DNA from: Pectobacterium versatile
GTDB lineage: Bacteria; Pseudomonadota; Gammaproteobacteria; Enterobacterales; Enterobacteriaceae
Direction of reading: 5' to 3'
NCBI RefSeq assembly: GCF_020166435.1
Contig: NZ_JAINZP010000003.1
Span: 366,919-430,918, forward strand
DNA: 64,000 bases
Shown here: one piece after another, positions 28,967 through 40,074 of the stretch
How positions within the stretch are numbered: the stretch's first letter is position 1
How the letters are laid out: every line of letters starts with the position of its first letter
The notes under the pieces: model-generated
Told to the model about the DNA's origin: nothing
Database searches by the model: none
What the model saw: only the letters and a program-made list of their open reading frames with translations
Program-made: the position numbers and the translations under genes

Positions 28967-29035
28967 TATCCCCTAAATAATTCGAGTTGCAGGCAGGCGG
29001 CAAGCGCTCATGCAGCTTGAAGTATGACGGGGATA
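28967..29035. repeat. Short ERIC-type element (69 bp)
   Basis: TATCCCCTAAATAATTCGAG at one end and GCAGCTTGAAGTATGACGGG then GATA at the other are the two ERIC ends joined with the core deleted, an internal-deletion derivative. The rest of the gap to rhlE (29036-29218) shows no gene and should hold the rhlE promoter. Confidence 0.75.
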
Positions 29036-29218
29036 GAATCTCTGCTACAATCGTCAGCAGTCATGCACCGTAGTTGTGCTCGTTCACCGTGGTTGTTGCG
29101 TATGTTGTTGTTACGTGAGTTGTTACGTTAATAGTGGCCCGCCAAACCCGTCTTACTGACCCTCTGAAAACTACACCGGCTGCTGTCCGGTCAGAGCGGA
29201 TCTGGAGTTGTTCTTTTT

Positions 29219-30637
29219 ATGTCATTTGATTCTCTCGGCCTGAGTGCCGATATTCTGCGCGCGATTGACGAGCAGGGTTATCGCGATCCTACTCCCGTTC
29301 AGCGTCAGGCTATTCCTGTCGTGCTGGAAGGGCGCGATTTAATGGCCAGCGCACAAACTGGTACGGGCAAAACGGCGGGCTTTACGCTGCCGTTATTACA
29401 ATTGCTGACCAGCCGTGAAGCGCAACACAAAGGGAAAGGTCGCCGTCCGGTACGCGCACTGATCCTGACGCCAACCCGTGAACTGGCCGCGCAGATTGAT
29501 GAAAATGTGAAGGCGTATAGCAAGTATCTGAGCCTGCGTTCACTGGTTGTATTTGGTGGGGTGAGCATTAACCCACAGATGATGAAACTGCGCGGCGGCG
29601 TAGATATTCTGGTGGCGACACCGGGGCGTCTGCTCGATCTGGAGCATCAGCGCGCCGTTGACCTGTCACAGATTGAAATTCTGGTACTGGATGAAGCGGA
29701 CCGTATGCTGGATATGGGCTTCATTCACGACATTCGCCGTGTACTGGCGAAGCTGCCTGCTAAGCGTCAAAACCTACTGTTCTCCGCGACCTTCTCTGAT
29801 GAGATCAAAGCGCTGGCGAACAAGCTGCTGACTAATCCCGCCTCGGTTGAAGTCGTGCGTCGTAATACGCCGTCTGAACTGGTTACGCAGCATGTGCATT
29901 TTGTTGATAAGCGCCGTAAGCGTGAACTGCTGTCGCAGTTGATTGGTGAAAATAACTGGCAGCAGGTGCTGGTCTTTACCCGCACCAAACACGGCGCTAA
30001 CCACCTGGCTGAGCTGCTGGAAAAAGACGGCATTACTGCCGCTGCTATCCACGGTAATAAAAGTCAGGGTGCGCGTACTCGTGCGCTGGCGAACTTTAAA
30101 GACGGCAGCATTCGCGTGCTGGTCGCAACGGATATCGCCGCACGTGGTCTGGATATCGACCAACTGCCGCACGTGGTGAACTATGAGCTGCCAAACGTGC
30201 CGGAAGATTATGTTCACCGTATCGGCCGTACCGGTCGTGCGGAAGCGACGGGTGAAGCGCTGTCACTGGTCTGTGTGGATGAACACAAACTGCTGCGTGA
30301 CATCGAGCGTTTGCTGAAGCGTGAGATTCCACGTATCGCTATCGAAGGCTACGAGCCGGATCCGTCCATCAAGGCAGAGCCGATTGTGAATGGCCGTCAG
30401 GGCAACCGTGGCGGTGGCGGCGGCGGTGCTCGTAATGCATCTCCTCGCGCACAGTCTGGTGCGCCACGCGGTCAGTCCGAGCGTAGCCAGAGTCAGGGCG
30501 AACGCCAGCCGCGTAAAGCGGGCGGTAATAGCGATAGCCCGTGGGGTGGTAGTAAAGGTAATAGCGGTAAGGGCAGTGGCGAAGGCCAGCGCCGCGCGCC
30601 GCGTCCGCAAAACCGCAGTAAGCCAGCGGACAAGTAA
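29219..30637 (+). CDS. rhlE: DEAD-box ATP-dependent RNA helicase RhlE
   Basis: 472 residues. The Q motif ([19 protein letters not shown] ... [10 protein letters not shown]), motif [12 protein letters not shown], Ia [27 protein letters not shown] and [10 protein letters not shown] are intact within ~380 residues. A low-complexity Gly/Arg/Ser/Gln-rich tail follows from about 395, typical of RhlE and important for RNA contact. RhlE helps ribosome assembly and RNA turnover. Confidence 0.96.
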   Translation: MSFDSLGLSADILRAIDEQGYRDPTPVQRQAIPVVLEGRDLMASAQTGTGKTAGFTLPLLQLLTSREAQHKGKGRRPVRALILTPTRELAAQIDENVKAYSKYLSLRSLVVFGGVSINPQMMKLRGGVDILVATPGRLLDLEHQRAVDLSQIEILVLDEADRMLDMGFIHDIRRVLAKLPAKRQNLLFSATFSDEIKALANKLLTNPASVEVVRRNTPSELVTQHVHFVDKRRKRELLSQLIGENNWQQVLVFTRTKHGANHLAELLEKDGITAAAIHGNKSQGARTRALANFKDGSIRVLVATDIAARGLDIDQLPHVVNYELPNVPEDYVHRIGRTGRAEATGEALSLVCVDEHKLLRDIERLLKREIPRIAIEGYEPDPSIKAEPIVNGRQGNRGGGGGGARNASPRAQSGAPRGQSERSQSQGERQPRKAGGNSDSPWGGSKGNSGKGSGEGQRRAPRPQNRSKPADK

Positions 30638-30676
30638 AATAGACAGTGAGCCGATTGGCTTTCTTCAGATAACTGA

Positions 30677-30710
30677 CAAAGCCCCAGCCGTTTGGTTGGG
30701 GCTTTGATCT
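30677..30710 (+). terminator. Intrinsic terminator of rhlE
   Basis: CAAAGCCCCA (30677-30686) pairs perfectly with TGGGGCTTTG (30697-30706) around a ten-base loop. The U-tract is partly inside the stem (CTTTG). Confidence 0.75.
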
Positions 30711-30998
30711 AATTAGGTCAGATTAAATAATGGATTGACCGCCATGCATAGAGAATTCTCACAACATCATGCGGACCGCTATGCACGGCTCCGTAGGTTG
30801 ATAAAAGTGCAGATGCAATGCCTACTGGCGGCAACCGTACAGGTATCACAGATATGAAGAAGGTTGTACTGTTAGTGCTTCTTTGCCGCCTATTAGAGGG
30901 CTGAAATGGTACTCAGGGTGATATTGGGATGTATCAGCGTGGATAAAAATGAGAGTAGGGAAAAATATCACGATCTGGGCCTGCAATCAGTTCAAAAA
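30711..30998. other. Gap between convergent rhlE and maeA terminators
   Basis: No recognisable gene. A 16-codon frame at 30854-30904 begins MKKVVLLVLLC and is hydrophobic, like small toxic or leader peptides, but it has no clear ribosome-binding site. Confidence 0.5.
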
Positions 30999-31031
30999 GA
31001 AGAACCCCATGTAAAAACATAGGGTTCTTCA
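30999..31031 (-). terminator. Intrinsic terminator of maeA
   Basis: On the minus strand AGAACCCTATGT and ACATGGGGTTCT form a long stem with one mismatch, followed by TCTTTTT. Confidence 0.8.
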
Positions 31032-31078
31032 GCAATCGGAGCGCGGCACTTGTGCCGCACTGTTTAGCAGTAAGACAG

Positions 31079-32776
31079 TTAGAACGAGGTCCGTTTGTAG
31101 CTGCGGTACTGTGGTTGCCAGAAGTTATGGTCAATCGCCTTCTGCAACGCATCGGCAGAGGTCACCACGGCTGCGCCCTGCAGCTGTGCGGCTTTACCTA
31201 CGTCCAGTGCAATACGTTTGGACACCTGCTGGATATCGGACAGATCCGGCAGCAGAGCACCTTCACCGTTATTCGCCAGCGGCGAGCAGTCAGCCAGAGC
31301 ACGGCTGGCGGCCATCAACATACCGTCAGTGATACGTTTGGCGCCCGATGCCAGTACACCTAACCCGATACCTGGGAAAATGTAGGAGTTGTTGCACTGT
31401 GCGATAGGGAAGACTTTGCCCTGATAGTTAACCGGAGAGAACGGGCTGCCAGTTGCGACCAGTGCTGAGCCTTCTGTCCAGCGAATGATATCTTCTGGAC
31501 GGGCTTCCACGCGGGATGTCGGGTTAGACAGCGGCATCACGATAGGACGAGCGCAGTGCTTGTGCATTTCACGGATGATTTCTTCCGTGAACAGACCCGG
31601 CTGGCCGGATACACCGATCAGGATGGTCGGCTTGGCATTGCGTACCACTTCCAGCAGTGAAATTGCGTCGCTGTTGCAATCCCAGTCAGCCAGCAGTTCA
31701 CTTTTCTGCACCAGCTTGCTCTGGAAATCGAGTAGGTTCGGCAGTTTGTCCGTCAGTAAACCGAAGCGGTCAACCATGAAGACGCGCGCGCGTGCTTCTT
31801 CTTCGCTCAGCCCTTCAGACTTCATCTGTGCGATGATTTGCTCAGCAATACCACAGCCTGCGGAGCCTGCGCCCAGGAAGGTGACGGTCTGATCGCGTAG
31901 CTGAGTACCTGCTGCACGGCTGGCAGCAATCAGGCTGCCGATAGCCACGGCGGCGGTGCCCTGAATGTCATCGTTAAAGCTACAAATCTCATCACGATAG
32001 CGGTTCAGCAGCGGTGTGGCGTTTTTCTGCGCGAAGTCTTCAAACTGCAACAGCACGTTCGGCCAGCGGCGCTTAACGGCCTGAATGAATTCGTCAACGA
32101 AGGCATAGTATTCGTCGTCGGTGATACGCGGATGACGCCAGCCCATGTACAGCGGATCGTTCAGACGCTGCGGGTTGTTGGTGCCAACATCCAGAACGAC
32201 AGGCAGGGTGTAGGCTGGGCTGATACCGCCACAAGCGGTGTACAGTGACAGCTTACCGATTGGAATTCCCATACCGCCGATACCCTGATCGCCCAGACCC
32301 AGAATACGCTCACCGTCGGTCACAACGATGACTTTCACGTTCTGCTTGGTGGCGTTTTGCAGCATATCGTCGATATGTGCACGGTTAGGGTAGGAGATAA
32401 ACAGGCCACGGGCGCGACGATAGATATCGGAGAAGTGTTCACAGGCTTCGCCAACGGTCGGGGTGTAGATGATCGGCATCATCTCACTGAGGTGACCGTC
32501 CAGCAGGCGGTAGAACAGCGTCTCGTTAGTGTCCTGAATGTTACGCAGGTAAACGTGTTTTTCAATATCGTGTTTGAACTCCTGATACTGACGCCAAGCG
32601 CGTTCTGCCTGTTCTTCGATGGTTTCGACGGCTTCTGGCAGCAGACCATGCAGGTTAAAGTTAGCGCGTTCTTCTTCGGTAAACGCACTGCCTTTATTCA
32701 GCAGGGGAAATTCAAGCAATATTGGGCCAGCGTAGGGAATATGGAGAGGACGTTTGCTTTCGTATTCTAATTCCAT
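31079..32776 (-). CDS. maeA: NAD-dependent malic enzyme
   Basis: 565 residues, the length of E. coli MaeA (SfcA). It decarboxylates malate to pyruvate with [23 protein letters not shown] (~100) holds the catalytic Tyr, the metal-binding [14 protein letters not shown] (~258) is the malic-enzyme signature, and the dinucleotide fold begins [15 protein letters not shown]. Conserved [15 protein letters not shown] and ATGSPFSPV lie in the C-terminal half. It has its own terminator. Confidence 0.97.
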   Translation of the reverse strand: MELEYESKRPLHIPYAGPILLEFPLLNKGSAFTEEERANFNLHGLLPEAVETIEEQAERAWRQYQEFKHDIEKHVYLRNIQDTNETLFYRLLDGHLSEMMPIIYTPTVGEACEHFSDIYRRARGLFISYPNRAHIDDMLQNATKQNVKVIVVTDGERILGLGDQGIGGMGIPIGKLSLYTACGGISPAYTLPVVLDVGTNNPQRLNDPLYMGWRHPRITDDEYYAFVDEFIQAVKRRWPNVLLQFEDFAQKNATPLLNRYRDEICSFNDDIQGTAAVAIGSLIAASRAAGTQLRDQTVTFLGAGSAGCGIAEQIIAQMKSEGLSEEEARARVFMVDRFGLLTDKLPNLLDFQSKLVQKSELLADWDCNSDAISLLEVVRNAKPTILIGVSGQPGLFTEEIIREMHKHCARPIVMPLSNPTSRVEARPEDIIRWTEGSALVATGSPFSPVNYQGKVFPIAQCNNSYIFPGIGLGVLASGAKRITDGMLMAASRALADCSPLANNGEGALLPDLSDIQQVSKRIALDVGKAAQLQGAAVVTSADALQKAIDHNFWQPQYRSYKRTSF

Positions 32777-32983
32777 GACTTTTTACTCTCGGATAACAGA
32801 AAAAAACTCAGGTGTTGTCGATAAAAACTGTTGCGGATCTTAAATTACCCAGAGAATATGTACAGAAATTGTTAATTAAAATAGTTACAGATGGCTTGCA
32901 TCTTAGTCAAAATGCAGGCTTTATCGATTCACCTCTCGTTTTTCACACTTCCCTTTGTTGAAATCCTGCGCTGACCTCTGCCG

Positions 32984-33874
32984 TTATTCCTCAATAAAGT
33001 GATGTTCAATGTCGGTGCAGCCCAATTCGGCCAGCATAATTTGCGAAATAGCCCACTGGCTGACAACCGCATTGCGACGCTCAACGACAGCCGCGTATTT
33101 AATGGTACACGGATCGTCGCCGGCAAGGTTCATCAGATTCAACGCGACTTGCAAAGGCGGCAGGCTAGGGTTAAATGCCGCATTTTCTGCGTAGCGTCCG
33201 GTATAAATGTTGCCGCTTAAAGTTTCCAGCGCAATGCCGCTGATGGCTTTGCTATAGGGCGCGTGGCTACGGTTGGCGGCATCCAGGGCTTGACGCGCAA
33301 GCGCGCCCACATTTTGCAAGGTTGCGCCGTGGTTGATGTCATCCATCAGCAAGGTATCGATGTGCAGATCGACGGGACCAAAGGAATCCGGCAGATAGTG
33401 GCTGAGCACGGCAGGCTGGCGACCCGGTAGTTGAATGCGCAGCGATGCGGCATTACGTAGTTCATTCATAAACTGGCGACAGTGGCCGCATGGCGTGTAG
33501 TTCACGGTCACCGCCCGCAATCCATGCTCATTGCGTAGCCAGGCATGACTGATGGCGCTTTGTTCGGCATGCACCGTTTGCTGTAGTTGAACGGCACTGA
33601 ACTCCATGTTGGCGCCAAAGTAGAAATTGCCGCTGAGCCCTTGTGCAATCGCGCCAACCTTAAAATTCGAGATAGGCGCTTGTGCGCAGGCGGCTGCCAG
33701 CGGTAATAACGCAAAGGCCAATGCGTCGGCGTCTAACTGGTTGGCTTCACAGGCGGCATTCACGTCGTCAGCCGTTAGCATGGCTGCGAAATCCGGTTTA
33801 TCGATCAAGGGACCGATCGCGGTTTGCAGACTGGCAGGTAATTGCTGGAAGGCGTTTTCAAATCGTGGATGCAT
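32984..33874 (-). CDS. cdd: Cytidine deaminase
   Basis: 296 residues, the two-domain enterobacterial form (~294). Cdd converts cytidine and deoxycytidine to uridine forms in pyrimidine salvage. The zinc site and catalytic Glu are in [12 protein letters not shown] (~102) and [12 protein letters not shown] (~128); the C-terminal half is a catalytically inactive duplicate. Downstream of yohJ-yohK in the same orientation, as in E. coli. CRP-like sites lie in the upstream gap. Confidence 0.97.
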   Translation of the reverse strand: MHPRFENAFQQLPASLQTAIGPLIDKPDFAAMLTADDVNAACEANQLDADALAFALLPLAAACAQAPISNFKVGAIAQGLSGNFYFGANMEFSAVQLQQTVHAEQSAISHAWLRNEHGLRAVTVNYTPCGHCRQFMNELRNAASLRIQLPGRQPAVLSHYLPDSFGPVDLHIDTLLMDDINHGATLQNVGALARQALDAANRSHAPYSKAISGIALETLSGNIYTGRYAENAAFNPSLPPLQVALNLMNLAGDDPCTIKYAAVVERRNAVVSQWAISQIMLAELGCTDIEHHFIEE

Positions 33875-33932
33875 GGTGGCGTACTCTTTTTACCCGTCAA
33901 TGACGTCATGTTAGGGAGCAGAGTAGCAATAA

Positions 33933-34004
33933 ATTGTGATCAAAATCTCTTTGTTGAGTGAAAGGAATGCAAATTAACTGCTAAATGCGAGATGTATCTC
34001 AATT
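33933..34004 (-). promoter_or_regulatory. Two CRP-like sites upstream of cdd
   Basis: On the minus strand, AATTGAGATACATCTCGCAT (34004-33985, TGAGA-N6-TCGCA) and AGAGATTTTGATCACAAT (33950-33933) resemble CRP sites, with centres about 52 bp apart. E. coli cdd is controlled by paired CRP sites with CytR between them, and this spacing suits that arrangement. Confidence 0.45.
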
Positions 34005-34044
34005 TTATAACGGGCGATGCGAGCTACGCACCGCCCTGCTAGAT

Positions 34045-34740
34045 TTAGCCAGCAACATGCAAGAGTAGAGGGAAGGCTAACGGCGCAATCAGCGACGTGA
34101 TGATCCCGCAGATGACCAGCGCCAGCGAGCTAAATGCGCCTTCCTGATAATCGACTTCTGCGCAGCGCGCCGTACCGAGTGCGTGCGAAGCAGTGCCCAT
34201 CGACAGCCCACGCGCTGCTTTGGTTTTGATACCGACGCGGTTGAACAGGCTGTGGCCTAAGACAGCGCCGAGAATACCGACGAAAATCACGCAGACGGCG
34301 CTGATAGCCGGAATCCCGCCAATCGAGCTGGCGACAGCCATCGCAATCGGCGTGGTGACAGATTTAGGCAGCACCGAGGCGGCGATTTCTGGCGAGGCGC
34401 CCATCCACAGTGCCACCAGCGTGCCGGAGATAATCGCGGTCAGGCTGCCGATGAAGCACACGCTGATGATCGACTTCCAGCGGGCGCGAATTTGATGCAA
34501 CTGCTCATAAAGCGGGAACGCCAGCGCGACTACTGCCGGTTGCAGCAGGTCGTTAAGGACTTTGCTGCCCTGAAAATAGTGCTCGTAGGGAATCTTCAAT
34601 ATTAGGAGCAGCGGAATAATAATCGCCATCGACACCAGCAACGGGTTCAACAGCGAAATTCTGGTCAGTACGGCCAATTTACGTGCGGCGAAAAAGACCA
34701 TCAGAGTGAGGGGCAGCGACCACCACAAATAGCTGAACAT
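34045..34740 (-). CDS. yohK: LrgB/CidB-family membrane protein YohK
   Basis: 231 residues, six to seven hydrophobic segments. LLQPAVVALAFPLYEQL (~67), PKSVTTPIAMAVASSIGG (~124) and the GTASHALGTARCAE loop (~180) are the LrgB signature. With YohJ (LrgA-like) it forms a holin/antiholin-like or metabolite export pair. Its start directly abuts the yohJ stop. Confidence 0.94.
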   Translation of the reverse strand: MFSYLWWSLPLTLMVFFAARKLAVLTRISLLNPLLVSMAIIIPLLLILKIPYEHYFQGSKVLNDLLQPAVVALAFPLYEQLHQIRARWKSIISVCFIGSLTAIISGTLVALWMGASPEIAASVLPKSVTTPIAMAVASSIGGIPAISAVCVIFVGILGAVLGHSLFNRVGIKTKAARGLSMGTASHALGTARCAEVDYQEGAFSSLALVICGIITSLIAPLAFPLLLHVAG

Positions 34741-35147
34741 TATTCGTTATCCTTCGGCGGCGTGCGATCGCCAGCCACGGCTCGTTCACGCTGCATTATC
34801 TGGGTACTGAAACCCACAACCAACATCACAATAAAGGTACTGATCAGGCAGGAAACCACTATGGGGCCGAACTGTTGGCTGACCAGATCGTAATAATTCA
34901 TCACGCCGACGCCGATAGGGACGAACAGCAGCGCCATGTGACGAATAAGCAGGTGGCAGCCCGGTTTTACCCACTGCGCGGGCAGGATTTGCGAGGCAAG
35001 AAGGGTGAACAAAACCAGCATGCCGATGATACTGCCGGGGATAGTGAATGGGAGTAACGCGGATACCGCATTGCCTGCCAGCAGGCAGAGATAAATCAAT
35101 GCGAAAGCGCGTAAATACTGCCAGCACACGATGAACGTATTACGCAT
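34740..35147 (-). CDS. yohJ: LrgA/CidA-family membrane protein YohJ
   Basis: 135 residues from the ATG at 35147 ([15 protein letters not shown]), which has CAGGAA upstream and matches E. coli YohJ; the longer frame from 35180 is rejected. Four membrane segments and the conserved [13 protein letters not shown] and [11 protein letters not shown] motifs identify the LrgA family. First gene of yohJ-yohK. Confidence 0.93.
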   Translation of the reverse strand: MRNTFIVCWQYLRAFALIYLCLLAGNAVSALLPFTIPGSIIGMLVLFTLLASQILPAQWVKPGCHLLIRHMALLFVPIGVGVMNYYDLVSQQFGPIVVSCLISTFIVMLVVGFSTQIMQRERAVAGDRTPPKDNE

Positions 35148-35367
35148 GGGAAATTCCTGATTAGCAGAGGGGATTATCATAACGCTAATGGAATTTACGT
35201 GCCACAGCTCACGGATTTTGTTGGGAAGGGAAGGATAACCCGCCTAAAATATGAGCGACATCTGTCCAAGCTGAAATGGATCGTGAAGCCGATGAGATAA
35301 ATTCGGCTCAACCCCACGCCAGTGTGACAAAGAGGTTGAACCGGAAAGGGTCGAGACGACAGAAGCG

Positions 35368-36162
35368 TTATTTTACGTCTACGCTCCACTTGGTGATATC
35401 AATCTGCCCATCACCGCCAAAGATCTCGGTGCCAAACTCAACGCTGCTGATATATTTTGTATTGCTCATCCATTTCTTGGTTCCCACCAGATAGTTGGTG
35501 AAATGGCGAATATTGAGCGATGCGTTGTTGGTATTGGAGGTACGAACAAAGGAAAAGACATTCCACCCTTTGCCATTACCGGCGTTGATCCAGCCTTTGA
35601 ATACGTTCCAACTGCTGCCACCGAGGAAAACTGTTTCAATATAATCACCCGCCGGGCCTGCATTGGTATTATTTAGCTAGATCATTAATTCATCGGTAGG
35701 GGTAGAATCCCAACTGGCTTTGTCGGTGGTGTGGAACCAAATGTCATAAGCCGCGTTGTAAGTGCCAGTGGATTTGATGGAATAGGTGACGTTACTGGTA
35801 ATACTTTTATTACTGGACAATTTTATCGGCAAGCCGCTATTTGCCGTATAGCCCGCCGTCCAGTGCCAACCGCTCACCAGCGATGGATAGGCTTTAACGC
35901 TGGAGGAGTTACTTGGCCAGTGCCAGTTCCACCCCATGCTGGTTGGGCTGTTATAGAAAACCGTTTGCTGCCATCCTTTTACTTCATCTTTTCCCCAGAC
36001 GTTATTGAATACATAATATTTATTATTCTCAAAATAGAGTTTGTCGGCGTCTTTGGAGGAACTGACCGCAGAAGCGGTGAATGGGGAGAGTAACAAGGCA
36101 GAAAATAATACGGGAAATAATGTGTGGAATATACGGTGTGGTTTCTTATTTACTGTAAGCAT
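35368..36162 (-). pseudogene. celS: Secreted GH12 endoglucanase CelS interrupted by an amber codon
   Basis: The whole frame from ATG 36162 (AAAGGAG upstream) to TAA 35368 is 264 codons, the length I recall for Pectobacterium CelS. A signal peptide ends ALLLSPFTASA. The reading DELMI-TAG-LNNTNAGPAG at about 35667 shows TAG where the GH12 nucleophile motif E-x-M-I-W has Trp (TGG). Downstream the frame remains open and protein-like to SSVEFGTEIFGG (acid/base Glu) and the end ITKWSVDVK. Without suppression a ~160-residue inactive product results. A frameshift is excluded because both sides share one frame. A sequencing error or partial amber suppression remains possible. Confidence 0.88.
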
Positions 36163-36439
36163 AATAAATCTCCTTTTAAATATATGCTTGAGGTGTTTCA
36201 CGTTAAAATCTAACACGTATTCATCAGGTGTCTGCGGTTGGTTGAATATAAACTGTGGCGTGCTTAACATTTTATATTTATTTCATCGGTGTCAGAGTAA
36301 TTCAATACGCCAACCATGAATAAAATGAAAAACTTATTCGTGTGCATAATTATAAGAGCGGTAATGAATGGTTATCATGCGAGATGAAAATAGGGGACAT
36401 GTTTTGCGGCGCACGAGTGCGTGCGCCTTGGTTTACTGG

Positions 36440-37744
36440 TTAGTCAAATAGCTGTTCATCACGGATGGCCGCACAGACGGCGTCGGTCAGCTTACGTAGC
36501 TCATCAGGCTGAATGATAAACGGCGGCATCAGATAAATCAGTCGGCCAAACGGTCGAATCCAGACGCCACGCTCGACAAAGAAACGCTGTAGTCGCGCCA
36601 TATTGATCGGACGCTGTGTTTCCACCACGCCGATAGCACCCAGCACGCGAATGTTAGCCACCAGCGGAGAATCCGCACAGGGTTGCAGCGCGTCTCGCAA
36701 CTGCCGCTCAATATTTTGCACTTGTTGCTGCCAGCGGTTCTCCGCCAACAGCGACAAACTGGCATTGGCTGCCGCGCAGGCGAGCGGATTGCCCATAAAT
36801 GTAGGGCCGTGCATAAAACAGCCTGCCGCACCGTTGCTGATGGTTTCAGCCACCATTCGGGTGGTCAGCGTGGCGGAGAGCGTCATATAGCCGCCGGTAA
36901 GCGCTTTTCCCAGACACATAATATCGGGAGAAATGCCTGCATGCTCGCAGGCAAACAGCTTGCCGGTGCGGCCAAATCCGGTGGCGATCTCATCGGCAAT
37001 CAGCAAAATGCCCCATTGGTCACAAAGTTCCCGTACCCGGCGCAGGTAAGCCGGATGATAAAAGCGCATCCCGCCCGCGCCCTGCACGATGGGTTCCAGA
37101 ATTACGGCCGCGATCTCATGCGCGTGCTCCGATAGCATCGCCTGTAGCGGCGCGATATCAGCTTCCTGCCAGTCGTCGGTAAAACCGCCTTCGTCGATAG
37201 CAGCGCATGGCGGCGCATCGACAAACAGGTGGGCAGGCAGGTAGCCCTGATACAGGCTATGCATCGAATTCTGCGGATCGCACACGGACATCGCACCGAA
37301 GGTATCACCGTGATAGCCGTGACGCAGGGTGAGAAAACGCTGGCGGGCTTCCCCCCGTGCTTGCCAATACTGCAGCGCCATTTTCATCGCCACTTCGACT
37401 GCCACCGAGCCGGAATCCGCCAGAAAAACGCATTCCAGTGCTTCTGGCGTGATGTCCACCAGTTGGCGGCACAGTGCCACCGCCGCCGGATGGGTGATCC
37501 CGCCAAACATCACATGCGACATCTGGCTGAGTTGAGCCTGCACCGCTTGATTGATCGCCGGATGGTTGTAGCCGTGAATCGCTGCCCACCACGATGACAT
37601 GCCGTCAATCAGGCGACGTCCGTCATCCAGCTTAAGCTCGACGCCGCTAGCCGCGATCACCGGATAGCAGGGCAGCGGTTCGGTCATTGAGGTGTAGGGA
37701 TGCCAAATGTGGCGCTGGTCAAAAGCAATGTCTTCCGGGCTCAT
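36440..37744 (-). CDS. bioA: Adenosylmethionine-8-amino-7-oxononanoate aminotransferase
   Basis: 434 residues, class-III PLP aminotransferase that makes 7,8-diaminopelargonate with SAM as amino donor. [14 protein letters not shown] (~50), the aspartate in [15 protein letters not shown] and the PLP lysine in [12 protein letters not shown] (~274) are present. It is divergent from bioBFCD across a single BirA operator. Confidence 0.97.
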   Translation of the reverse strand: MSPEDIAFDQRHIWHPYTSMTEPLPCYPVIAASGVELKLDDGRRLIDGMSSWWAAIHGYNHPAINQAVQAQLSQMSHVMFGGITHPAAVALCRQLVDITPEALECVFLADSGSVAVEVAMKMALQYWQARGEARQRFLTLRHGYHGDTFGAMSVCDPQNSMHSLYQGYLPAHLFVDAPPCAAIDEGGFTDDWQEADIAPLQAMLSEHAHEIAAVILEPIVQGAGGMRFYHPAYLRRVRELCDQWGILLIADEIATGFGRTGKLFACEHAGISPDIMCLGKALTGGYMTLSATLTTRMVAETISNGAAGCFMHGPTFMGNPLACAAANASLSLLAENRWQQQVQNIERQLRDALQPCADSPLVANIRVLGAIGVVETQRPINMARLQRFFVERGVWIRPFGRLIYLMPPFIIQPDELRKLTDAVCAAIRDEQLFD

Positions 37745-37755
37745 GATGATCTTTC

Positions 37756-37785
37756 GTCAACCAAAATGGATTCTATTTGGTTGAC
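37756..37785. promoter_or_regulatory. BirA operator between bioA and bioB
   Basis: GTCAACCAAA and TTTGGTTGAC are perfect 10-bp inverted half-sites 10 bp apart, giving AACC-N16-GGTT, the same spacing as the E. coli bio operator (TTGTAAACC type). Biotinyl-AMP-bound BirA would shut off both divergent transcripts. Confidence 0.85.
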
Positions 37786-37839
37786 AGTATATCGGGTTAA
37801 TTTACACTGGCGAAACGTTTTTAGTTTGGAGATGCCGAG

Positions 37840-38877
37840 ATGGCTGACCGCATGTACTGGACGCTTGAGCAAGCGCAAGATTTATTTAATAAACCATTTC
37901 TGGAACTGATGTTCGAAGCGCAGCAGATCCACCGTCAGCATTTTGATCCTCGTCAGGTGCAGGTCAGTACGTTGCTGTCGATAAAGACCGGTTCCTGCCC
38001 TGAGGACTGTAAGTATTGCCCGCAGAGCTCCCGCTATCGCACCGGGATTGATACCGAACGCCTGATGCAGGTTGAACAGGTGCTGGAATCGGCTCGTCAG
38101 GCGAAAGCCGCAGGATCGACGCGCTTTTGTATGGGCGCGGCGTGGAAAAACCCGCACGAGCGCGACATGCCGTATCTGGAACAGATGGTGCAAGGCGTTA
38201 AAGCGATGGGGATGGAAACCTGCATGACGCTGGGAACGCTGCACAACGATCAGGCCGAGCGTCTGGCCTCTGCCGGACTGGATTTCTATAACCATAACCT
38301 CGATACCTCGCCAGAATTTTACGGCAGCATCATTACTACCCGCACATATCAAGAGCGTCTGGATACGCTGGGTAAAGTGCGCGGCGCGGGCATTAAAGTC
38401 TGTTCCGGTGGCATCGTTGGTTTGGGGGAAACCGTGCGCGATCGCGCCGGGCTGCTGGTGCAACTGGCTAACCTACCGACGCCGCCGGAAAGCGTGCCGA
38501 TCAACATGCTGGTTAAAGTGAAAGGCACGCCGCTGGCGGATAACGATGATGTCGATCCGTTTGATTTCATTCGTACTATTGCCGTTGCGCGTATCATGAT
38601 GCCGGCTTCCTATGTACGCCTGTCCGCCGGACGTGAGCAGATGAGTGAACAAACGCAGGCAATGTGCTTTATGGCCGGTGCGAACTCCATTTTCTACGGC
38701 TGCAAACTGCTCACGACGCCAAACCCGAAAGAAGACAAGGATCTGGCGCTGTTCCTCAAACTGGGTCTGAATCCGCAGCAGACGGCGACCGAATACGGGG
38801 ATAACCAACAGCAACAGCGGTTGGCGGAACAGTTGATTAATGCCGATAGCGAGCAGTTTTATAATGCCGCGGTATAA
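37840..38877 (+). CDS. bioB: Biotin synthase
   Basis: 345 residues, radical-SAM sulfur insertion into dethiobiotin. The [4Fe-4S] motif [14 protein letters not shown] (Cys-x3-Cys-x2-Cys, ~53-60) and the conserved [12 protein letters not shown] and RLSAGREQM segments, the latter with the arginine of the [2Fe-2S] site, are intact. GGAGATGCCGAG precedes the ATG. First gene of bioBFCD. Confidence 0.98.
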   Translation: MADRMYWTLEQAQDLFNKPFLELMFEAQQIHRQHFDPRQVQVSTLLSIKTGSCPEDCKYCPQSSRYRTGIDTERLMQVEQVLESARQAKAAGSTRFCMGAAWKNPHERDMPYLEQMVQGVKAMGMETCMTLGTLHNDQAERLASAGLDFYNHNLDTSPEFYGSIITTRTYQERLDTLGKVRGAGIKVCSGGIVGLGETVRDRAGLLVQLANLPTPPESVPINMLVKVKGTPLADNDDVDPFDFIRTIAVARIMMPASYVRLSAGREQMSEQTQAMCFMAGANSIFYGCKLLTTPNPKEDKDLALFLKLGLNPQQTATEYGDNQQQQRLAEQLINADSEQFYNAAV

Positions 38878-38916
38878 CGCTCTGTATGCAAACTACCGGG
38901 TAAGGCGTGCTGAATC

Positions 38917-40074
38917 ATGAGCTGGCAGCAACGTATTGAATCCGCGCTGGTACAACGCCAGCGCGATGATGCCTACCGCGTACGGCGGGTGAATCAAGGC
39001 GGCAGCGGGCGCTGGCTGATGCAGGGAGACCGCTGCTACCTGAATTTTTCCAGCAACGACTATCTGGGGTTGAGCCATCACCCAGAGATTGTACATGCCT
39101 GGCAGCAGGGCGCTGAGCAATACGGTATTGGCAGCGGTGGTTCTGGGCATGTGACGGGCTATACCGATGCCCATGCCGCGTTGGAAAGTCAGCTTGCCGA
39201 CTGGTTGGGTTATCCGCGTGCGCTGCTGTTTATTTCCGGCTATGCCGCGAATCAGGCTGTGGTGGCGGCGCTGGCACAGTCAGAAGACCGTATCTTTGCC
39301 GATAAACTCAGCCATGCTTCACTGCTGGAAGCGGCTGCACAGTCACCCGCGACCCTGCGCCGTTTTAAACATAATCAGCCCGATAATCTGCAAGCGCTGC
39401 TGGAGAAACCCACGGACGGCCAGACGCTGGTGGTGACCGAGGGCGTTTTCAGCATGGATGGCGACACCGCGCCGCTGTCGGCGCTACAGGCTCAGTGCAG
39501 GGCACATAATGCCTGGCTGATGGTGGACGATGCGCACGGGATTGGCGTGCTGGGTGATGAAGGTCGCGGGAGCTGTTGGCAACAGGGCGTCAAACCCGAG
39601 TTGCTGATTGTCACATTCGGCAAGGCATTTGGCGTGAGCGGTGCGGCGGTACTGTGCGCTGAACCGCTGGCTGAGTATTTCCTGCAATTCGCCCGTCATT
39701 TGATTTACAGCACCTCGATGCCTGCGGCACAGGCCTGTGCGCTGAGCGCGGCAGTCAACTGTGTCCGGCAGGGCGACGCGCGGCGTGATGTATTACGACG
39801 CAACATCGCCCAGTTCCGTGCGGGTTTTTCCAACTCCACCTATCAACTGATGGATTCACAGAGTGCGATTCAGCCGCTGATTGTTGGCGAGAACGCGCGG
39901 GCAATGGCACTGATGAGCCATCTGCGTGAACAGGGCGTGTGGGTCAGTGCGATGCGGCCACCAACGGTGCCTGTCGGCAGCGCGCGTCTGCGCATTACGC
40001 TGACGGCGGAACACCAGCCGGAAGATATCAGTCGCTTGCTTACGGTATTACACCATGCTGACAGAAAACTATAA
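38917..40074 (+). CDS. bioF: 8-amino-7-oxononanoate synthase
   Basis: 385 residues, PLP alpha-oxoamine synthase joining pimeloyl-ACP/CoA and alanine. [29 protein letters not shown], the [10 protein letters not shown] aspartate motif and PLP lysine in [12 protein letters not shown] (~235) are visible. The bioC start overlaps its end by 20 bp. Confidence 0.97.
   Translation: MSWQQRIESALVQRQRDDAYRVRRVNQGGSGRWLMQGDRCYLNFSSNDYLGLSHHPEIVHAWQQGAEQYGIGSGGSGHVTGYTDAHAALESQLADWLGYPRALLFISGYAANQAVVAALAQSEDRIFADKLSHASLLEAAAQSPATLRRFKHNQPDNLQALLEKPTDGQTLVVTEGVFSMDGDTAPLSALQAQCRAHNAWLMVDDAHGIGVLGDEGRGSCWQQGVKPELLIVTFGKAFGVSGAAVLCAEPLAEYFLQFARHLIYSTSMPAAQACALSAAVNCVRQGDARRDVLRRNIAQFRAGFSNSTYQLMDSQSAIQPLIVGENARAMALMSHLREQGVWVSAMRPPTVPVGSARLRITLTAEHQPEDISRLLTVLHHADRKL

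Noticed and set aside
28692..28976. Frame containing a repeated basic peptide (KRRERFSTSLATAHRVAG twice)
   Set aside because: It is just the 72-bp DNA repeat read in frame, overlapping the FhuF-like gene; not a repeat protein.
36163..36439. Possible KdgR-like sites upstream of celS (AATAAAATGAAAAACTT)
   Set aside because: AT-rich similarity only; the second arm of the KdgR palindrome is poor.
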